A stretch of DNA of 64,000 nucleotides from NCBI GenBank assembly GCA_965216255.1, contig OZ244148.1, positions 4,712,001 to 4,776,000 on the forward strand, given 5' to 3'. The position numbers and the translations under genes were made by a program. Positions 43,401-52,400 of this stretch are shown piece after piece. The notes under the pieces were generated by a model, which worked only from the letters and a program-made list of their open reading frames with translations, ran no database searches and was not told the DNA's origin. The number at the start of each line of letters is the position of its first letter. The first letter of the stretch is position 1. This DNA comes from G965216255 sp965216255 (GTDB lineage Bacteria; Bacteroidota; Rhodothermia; Rhodothermales; Bin80).

Positions 43401-46400
43401 GCGATAATCTATTTCCTTGGGGAAGAGTTAACGGCGAGAATTAACTTTTCGCAACCGGTTGGATTGCGCGGCCAGGGCATGACCTTTACTGTCGATCTTG
43501 ATAGTGGCCCTGTTGTCGCCAATTGTTTGCCAAACGCTAATTCCAGCGTTAGAATAACGTGCACTTATACCATACAGGCAGGAGACTCGGATATCGATGG
43601 TGTGGAAATAAAAGCAGGCGCCATCAAGCTAGGTGACGCCAGTATAGTCGATAAGGAAGGCAGTTCTGTTACGATTGATTTTACGATTCCTGACACGTTT
43701 TTGAAGCGGTATGATCAGCAGGTTCAGGGTACGAGCTTTGTGTATGAGCTAGTGCCGTCGGTGGAGAGCTTCCAGGAAGGCCAGAAGGCTAGAGAGGTTG
43801 TTGTCACAGCTACGGAGAAGTTGGGCAAGGTTAGTGAATTCAATGCCACAATAGAGCTTTTCTTCAGGAATGAGAAGACCAGCAAACAGGATTATGTGGT
43901 GACGGGGGAGCGGACCATCAACATTGTGGCCGGAGAAACCACCGGCAGCACGACGCTTGAGATCACGCCGACGTTCGACGGAATTAAGGAAGCCGACGAG
44001 GAGGTCTTCTACCTGGACGGGGACGCGGGTCACCAGGCTGTAGAGCCCTATGAGATGAAGATACTGGATGCGCCGGACATCTCTCTGGCGGTGAGTCCTG
44101 AGTCCATCCAGGAAGATGGTGGTGCCGAAACGGTGACGATAACGGCGAGCCTTCCACGGATTGCCCTCGCGTATGATGAGGCCATTGTGGTGGAGCTGCT
44201 GCAGGCGGGCACGGCAACGAAAGGAAGCGATTTCACCATCGGGTCTTTGCCAGATGTGACCATTTCGGCGGGCGAGACTTCGGGATCCGGCAGTGTTGTG
44301 GTAACACCGATCAATGATGATCTGGTGGAGGGGGATGAGACGATTTCTTTCAATGGCGCAACGACTAGCCTCGGAGTAACCGGAACCAATCTGAAGCTCC
44401 AGGACGACGATAGCGAGGCGGGCATAATCTTGTCGGTGGGCAATAGCCTGGTTGGGGAAGCTGATGGCGAGACAGTTATCGAGGTAACGGCGACAGCGAC
44501 AGCGACGTTTTCGCTGGATGTTGACGTGAGTTTGGATCTCGGTGGCCAGGCAACGGAAGACACAGACTATACCGCGGACTGGGATCCGGGAGCGACCATC
44601 AGTATTGCTCAGGGCACAACTACTGGAACGACGAATCTGGAGATCTCGCCGGTGGACGACGATATTCGGGAAGGTGACGAGACGATCGTTGTGCAGGGCA
44701 CCGCGTCCAACGGTGTGTCTGTAGAGGTGGCACCGATCACATTGTCGGACAATGATCGCGTATTCGAATTGGGGATCGAGGCGATCCTGCAGGTGGCTGA
44801 GGGGACAGGTGACGAAACTGGTAGCAATTATGGGTATACCGAAATCACTGTCAGCTTGAGTCCACCGCCAACCAGGACGGTTTCTGTGCCTGTGTCCTAC
44901 ATCGCGGGTACGGCAACGGCCGGAGGGCCATTAGCTTGGCAGGATCCCTACAATACCGAGGCGGACTTTGCGGGTTTTGGTGAGGGGGTCTCTCTTACTT
45001 TTAAACCGGAGATCCACCCTACCCAAAGCTTCCGATTACGTATGGTACCGGACCGCAGGGACGAAGATGACGAGACGTTTACGCTCGTTGTCCAGATTCC
45101 GGGCCAGCCGCAAGCGACGACTAGGGCCACGTTTACCATCCTTGACGACGACGACCCGCCGGTGATTTCCATTGTGGAAGACGCAGCCGGGAGCGAGGAT
45201 GTGGGGCAATTGGTGTTTCTGGTGCGTCTTGACGTGGAAAGCGACAGGAGGATACGCGTGCCCTACGATGTGGTGGATGTCACGGCAACGGAGCTGTTGG
45301 ACTACACGGCGGAGGGTAACGGGGAATTGGAATTCGAGCCCGGCGAAACGGAGCAGACCATCACCGTACGCATAGAGGATGATCTGTTGGCTGAGGACGA
45401 CGAGACGTTCACGGTGGTGTTGAAGGAGTCAGAGACCGTGACACTGGGCGACTCCGAGGCGACGGGCACGATAGAGGACAACGACGGTGCGCCTGAAGTC
45501 ATTGTCGAGAATGCGCGTGGAGAGGAAGCAGCGGGGAGCATCCGTTTCTTTGTGCGTCCAATCCAGGAGAGTGGCAGGGACATCAGCGTGGACTATACTG
45601 CCACGACCGAGGCGGGCAATACGGCTACCGAGGGTGAGGATTACGTGGCAGTAACGCAGCCGGTGACGCTCACGATTCCTGCCGGCAGTCGCGGCGAGTG
45701 GTTTGCGGTGACGATAACGGACGATTTTGTAGACGAGGATGACGAGACATTTACGGTAACGCTGTCGAACCCGGAGAATGCGAGTGTGGGCTCGGCAACG
45801 GCAACGGGCACCATATTGGATGATGAAGATCTCTCACTGCGCATTGATCCGGCACAGGCGAGCGAAATCGCGGGTGAAATCATTTTTGCCGTAACGATGA
45901 ATTGGCCGAGCACCAAGACGATCAAGGTACAGGCTAAGACGCTCGACGGGGCGGATGATACGGCGACGGAGGATGTTGACTACGACAAGACGAGCGAGTT
46001 GTTGACTATTCTTCCGCTAGAGCTCGCCCAGTCTTTTGTGGTAACCATAAACAATGACCTCCTCGAAGAGGCCGACGAGACGTTCACGGTAGTGTTGAGT
46101 AATGAGGAGAATGTTTCGTTGTCCGCTGCGGAGGCGACGGGCACGATTCTGGACGATGAGGAAGCGCCGGTGCTGACGGTGGCGGGTGAGAGCAAGGAGG
46201 AGGCGGACGGCCCGCTGACGTTCACGCTGACTCTGGATGCTGAGAGCGCGCGTGACATAGAGCTGACGTATGCTACGGCGGATGTCACGGCGACGGCGCA
46301 ACTGGACTATGTGGAACCGGTAGCGGGCAGTATCACGATAGAGGCAGGAGATCAGGCTGCGACGATAGCGGTGCAGATGAAGGAAGACGAACTTGACGAG

Positions 46401-49400
46401 CAGGACGAGACGTTCGAGCTGACTGTGGCGGCGGTGGATGCCGATGCGATAGGGCCGCGTTCAGTATTGACGGCTGTGGGTACGATAGAGGACGATGACG
46501 AAGTGCCGGAGGTGAGCATAGCGAATGCGGATCCGGTAACGGAGGGAGACATAGCCGAGTTCACGTTGACGCTGAGTGCGCAAAGCGGCCGGGACGTGAC
46601 GGTTTCCTATGGGACGGAGGATGGGTCGGCTGTGGCGCCGGGGGACTATGAGGCGAAGCGCGGTAGGGTGACGATACCGGCGGGCAAGACGGAGGCGGTG
46701 ATAGTGGTGCGAACGGAGGACGATGACCAGGATGAAGTGGATACAGAGACGTTCACGGTGGTTCTCAGCTCGGCGGTGAATGCGACACTGGATGCGGATA
46801 AAGATGAGGGCACGGGTACGATACTGGACAATGAGGGTAGGCCGACGGTGAGTATAGAGGATGCGCCTTCGGTGACGGAGGGCGTGGATGCGGTGTTTGC
46901 GGTGAAGCTGAGTGAAGCCAGCGCCCAGGAGGTGAGCGTGTCCTACAAGACGGTGGATGTTACGGCAACGGGAGGGCAGGACTACGATGCGGCGGTGGGC
47001 GGCAGCCTGGTGGTACCGGCGGGCAATACAGAGGCGACGATAGTGGTGGGGACGAGCGACGATCTGCTGGATGAGAATACGGAGACGTTCACGGTGATCC
47101 TCAGCGCGCCGGTGAATTCGGTGCTGAATGCGGATAAGGATGAGGGCACGGGCACGATACTGGACAATGACGATGCGCCGATGGTGAGTATAGAGGATGC
47201 GCCTTCGGTGACGGAGGGTGGGGAGGCTGTGTTTGTGGTGAAGCTGAGCGAGGCGAGTGCGAGTGAGGTGACGGTGCCGTATGCGACATCGGACGCTACC
47301 GCGACGGCGGGGCAGGACTACGAGGCGGCGGTAGGCGGAAGTCTGGTGATACCGGCGGGCAAGACGGATACGACGATAGTGGTGGGGACAATAGACGACC
47401 CCCTGGATGAGGAGACGGAGACGTTCACGGTGGTCCTCGGCGCGCCGGCGAATGCGACGCTGGATGCGGATAAGGGTGAGGGCACGGGCACGATAGAGGA
47501 CAATGACGATGCGCCGACGGTGAGTATAGAGGATGCGGATCCGGTGACGGAGGGACGTGCGGCGGAGTTTACGGTGACACTGAGTGAGGTAAGTGGCCGG
47601 GACGTGGTGGTGCCGTATGTGACCTCGGATGGTACGGCGAATTCGCCGGGGGACTATGTGGCGGAGCCGAGCGGCAGCGTGAAGATAAAGGCAGGAGAGA
47701 CGGAGGTGACCATAGAGGTGCATACGATAGATGATGTACAGCAAGAGGAGGAAGAGACGTTTGCGGTGACGTTGTCCGATCCTGTGGGTGCAGCGCTGGC
47801 TGTAGGAGGTGAGGCGGCAACGGGCACGATACTGGACAATGATGGGGCGCCGACGGTAAGCATAGAGGATGCACCTCCGGTGACGGAGGGCGGGAAGGCA
47901 GAGTTTGTAGTGAGGCTGAGTGTGGCCAGTGGCCAGGAGGTGACGGTGCCGTATGCGACCTCGGACGCTACCGCGACGGCGGGTGCGGACTATGAGGCGG
48001 AAACTGCGGGGAGCCTGACGATAGAGGCGGGAAGGACGGATACGACAATAGTGCTGCAGACGCTAGACGATGACCTGATCGAAGAATCGGAGACGTTTAC
48101 GGTGACATTGGGCGAGCCGGTGGGTGCGGAGTTGGCTGTAGGAGGCGAAGATGGTACGGGCACGATACTGGACAATGACGATGGGCCGACGGTAAGCATA
48201 GAGGATGCGCCTCCGGTGACGGAGGGAGGGGAGGCGGTGTTTGCGGTGACGTTGAGTGGCGTAAGCGGCCGGCAGGTGGTAGTGGCGTACGCTACGGGTG
48301 ACGGCACGGCGACGGGAGGGCAGGATTATGATGCGGCGGTGGGTGGAAGCCTGGTGATACCGGCGGGCAAGACGGATACGACGATAGCGGTGCAGACGAT
48401 AGATGACGCAGAAAAGGAGGAGGCGGAGACGTTTGAGGTTCTGTTGGGCGATGTGCAGGGTGCCACGATAGAAGAAGGCAGAGGGGTGGCAGAGGGGACC
48501 ATAGTGGATAATGAGGAGGTCTCCGTGCGCATAGCGGATGCAGAGGCGGTGATAGAGGGAGGAAAGGCGGCATTCGCCGTGACGCTGAGCAAGGCCAGCG
48601 GCCAGGCAGTGGTGTTGGCGTATGCGACACGTGACGTTACGGCAATCTCACCGGGGGACTATGCGGCGGAGCCGAACGGCAGCATGACGATAGAGGCAGG
48701 CAAGACGGATACGACGATAGTGGTGCAGACGATAGATGACACAGAAAAGGAGGAGGAGGAGACGTTTGAGGTGGTATTGACTTCAGCGGCGGGAGCGGGG
48801 ATAGTGGTGGGAAGATCGGTGGGCAGGGGCACGATTCGGGACAACGATACGGCACGGACGGTGCGTATAGCCGATGCGGAGGTGGTGACGGAAGGCGAGG
48901 TAGCGACGTTTGTGCTGACACTCAGTGGGGCAAGCAGCCAGGCTGTGGTGGTGGGCTATGCCACGGAAGATGTTACGGCGACCTCGCCCGGGGACTATGT
49001 GGCGGAGCCGAACGGCAGCGTGACGATAGCGGTGGCAGAGACGGAGGTCGTAATAGAGGTGCAGACGACGGATGACACAGAAAGGGAGGATAGAGAGACC
49101 TTTGTGGTTCGGTTGGGCGACGTGGCGGGTGCGACCATTGGGCAAGGGAGCGGCGTGGCAGAAGGGAGCATAGAAGATAATGAGGGTATCTCTGTACGCA
49201 TAGCAGACGTATGGGTGGCGGAAGGCGCGGGAGTGGCGGCATTTGTGGTGACATTGAGCGCGGAGAGTGATGCGGAGGTGACGGTAGCGTACGCTACGGT
49301 GGATGGGTCGGCGGAGGCGGGGCTGGACTATAGTTCGCGCAGTGGCACGTTGACGTTTGCGGTGGGTGATACGGAAAAGGAGATCAGGGTATCGATCACG

Positions 49401-52400
49401 GACGACGCACTGGATGAGGAGGACGAGACGTTTGAGGTACGACTGAGCGCCCCTGTGGGGGCGGTGTTGTCGGACGTGGTAGCGACGGGGACGATTTTGG
49501 ACAACGAGCCCTCGCTGCGTATTGACGATGTAACCGTGGCAGAGGCAGCAGGTGAGGCTGTTTTCAAGGTTACGCTTAGTCCGCAGAGCAATTGGGAGGT
49601 GACGCTAGCGTATGCTACGGCGGATGGGTCGGCGGAGGCGGGGCTGGACTATTCGCTGGATAGCGGCACGTTGACGTTTGCGGTGGGGGATACCGAGAAA
49701 GAGATCAGGATACCGATCACGGACGACACACTGGATGAGGAGGCCGAGACGTTTACGGTCACGCTGACGAATCCTACGTCTGCCGGAGTGACGCGGCCGG
49801 TGGCTACAGGGACGATAGAGGATGATGATGCTGCGCCCTCGTTGATAGTAGAGGACTTGGAGGTGTTCGAGCACGAAGGGACCGCGTCAATCAGCGTATT
49901 GTTGACCTCAGAGAGCCAGGAGACGGTAGTGGTTCGTTATTTGACCGAGGATGTTACCGCGACGACGGCACTAGAGGACTATCTCTCAAGCGCAGGCACG
50001 CTGGAGTTTGCGCCGGGGCAGAGTCTTGGTCAAATCGAGGTTGGGATATTGGAGGACGGGCATGTGGAAGGGGACGAGACCTTTCGAGTATTTCTCCGCG
50101 AGGCGGTGCATGCGGGCATTGCAGATGGCGAGGCCGTGGTGACGATACGGGACAACGATGTGTGGTCGGAGCTTCGGATAGGCGATGCGATTGCAGCGGA
50201 AGGTGGGGGTACGGCGACGTTTGCGGTTTCGCTGACCCCGGCGGCTGTGGAGATGGTGACGGTAGGGTATGCCACGGCGGACGGGTCGGCAGAGGCGGGG
50301 CTGGACTATACGTCGGACAGTGGGACGTTGACGTTTTCGGCGGCAGAGACGAGGAAGACGTTCACGGTTGATGTGTTGGAAGACACGGAGGTTGAGCAGA
50401 ACGAGACGTTTACGGTGGAATTGAGTGATGTCCTGGGTGCGCGGATAGCGCTAGGGATAGGAGTGGGAACGATACTGGACAACGACGGAACCTCGATACT
50501 GACCGTAGCGGATATGGAGGTTGGAGAGGAGGTAGGCACGGCCCGGGTACGGGTGGTGCTGAGTCCTGCTCGAGGCGAGGAAGTCACGGTAGCGTATGCC
50601 ACTTCGGACGGCACGGCGCGGCAGGGGGAGGATTACACGGCCGTGACGAATACGCTCAGCATACCGATAGGGGGGGAGGAAGGCTGGATACCGATAGAGA
50701 TAACGAATGACGGTATTGCGGAGCCTGACGAGGCGTTTACGGTGACGCTGTCGGCTCCGACGCATGCGATTTTGGGGAACGAGACGGCGACGGTGGCCAT
50801 TGTGGACGATGATCTGCCCGTGTTGAGTATCAACAATCCCTTTGCACCGGAGCACCAGGGGATCATGGTGTTTATGCTGAGCCTGGATCAGGTCCGTGAT
50901 GAGGCCGTGACGGTGAATTACGCTACCATGGACGTGTCTGCGACGGCGGGCGCCGACTATGTATCGCATGCCGGGATAGCCCGGATAGCGGCGGGGGCGT
51001 TACGGCAGGAGATCGAGGTAGTGATCATAGAGGACGCAGCGCTGGAGTCTTCGGAGACGTTCGAGATGGTCTTGAGTGATGCCAGGGGGGCGGAGATGGG
51101 AGTAGCCGTGGGAAGGGGGACGATACAGGATAACGATGCATACAACATGGCGATACGCGATGTGGAGGTAGAGGAGGACGAGGGATCGGCCGTATTCACG
51201 GTAGAGCTGGATTATCGCAATACGGACCAGGAGGTATCGGTATCGTACAGGACGCTAGCGGGCACGGCGGAGGATAATGAGGACTTTCACGGAGAGTCTG
51301 GGCGGTTGGTATTTGCGCCCGGGGCATTGCGGCGGCAGATACAGGTCTCGATAATTGATGATGCGGAGCACGAGGCCGACGAGGCGTTTTCAGTGGTACT
51401 CAGCCAGGTGGAGAACGCTACGCTGGTGGATGCGGAGGCTACGGCGACAATACGGGACAATGATTTGCGGAAGGTGGATATCACGGGAGTGACGGTGGTA
51501 GAGGGGGAAGGGGTAGCCAGATTTGCTGTGAATCTTGATGACGCCACTCTTAAGCCTGTCATCTTAGTCTACCAGACCCTCGAAGGTACGGCGGAGTCTG
51601 GCTCGGACTATCATTCGATACGAGGGGCTCTGACATTTGAAAGGGGAGAGATAGCCAAGGTCATCGAGGTGCCGGTGGTAGATGATGGCATGGACGAGCC
51701 GGACGAGACGTTTACGGTGCTGATAGGCGGAGCGCTGAATGCGGAATTGATGCGGTCTGTAGCCACGGCAACGATACTCGATGACGATGAGGCGCCGGTA
51801 TTGGATGTGGCGGGGGATGTAACCGTGGGCGAAGGGGATGCAGCGGCCGTCTTCACGGTGACGCTGCGCGGCAGGAGTGCGTGGCCTGTGGAGGTGGAAT
51901 ACGAGACGGAGGACATCACGGCCAGGGAGGGTCTGGACTACACATCTTCATCCGGGAGGCTGAGCATACCACCGGGTTTTGGAACGGGTACGCTTACCGT
52001 GGTTGTGCTTGAGGATGAGGTGGATGAGCCCGATGAGGCGTTTTTGCTACGGCTTACCGGTGCAGAGCGGGCGACGTTGGGATCTGCGCAGGCACGGGGC
52101 ATCATCATGGACAATGATGCTACCCCCGCACTGCGGATAGATGATGTGACGGTAGTGGAAAGCGAGGCAAGTGCGGTGTTCACGGTAGGAATGAGTCATG
52201 CCAGTTCGGAGCGTGTGCTGGTAAACTATGCGACTTCAGACGAGACGGCGACGGCGGGGCTGGATTATGTGAATACGAATGGCACGCTGGTGTTGGAGCC
52301 GGGAGAGGTGGAAGCGCAGATCCCTGTGCCGGTGGAGTCGGACGGCGTGGACGAGCTGGATGCAGAGACCTTTCTGGTTACGCTAAGTGTGGCGGTCGCT

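Noticed and set aside
40476..52183. Many minus-strand open frames of 60-430 residues inside the giant gene, with Ser/Thr/Val-rich repeats
   Set aside because: They recur at the same place in each Calx-beta module and are complements of the repeated coding sequence.
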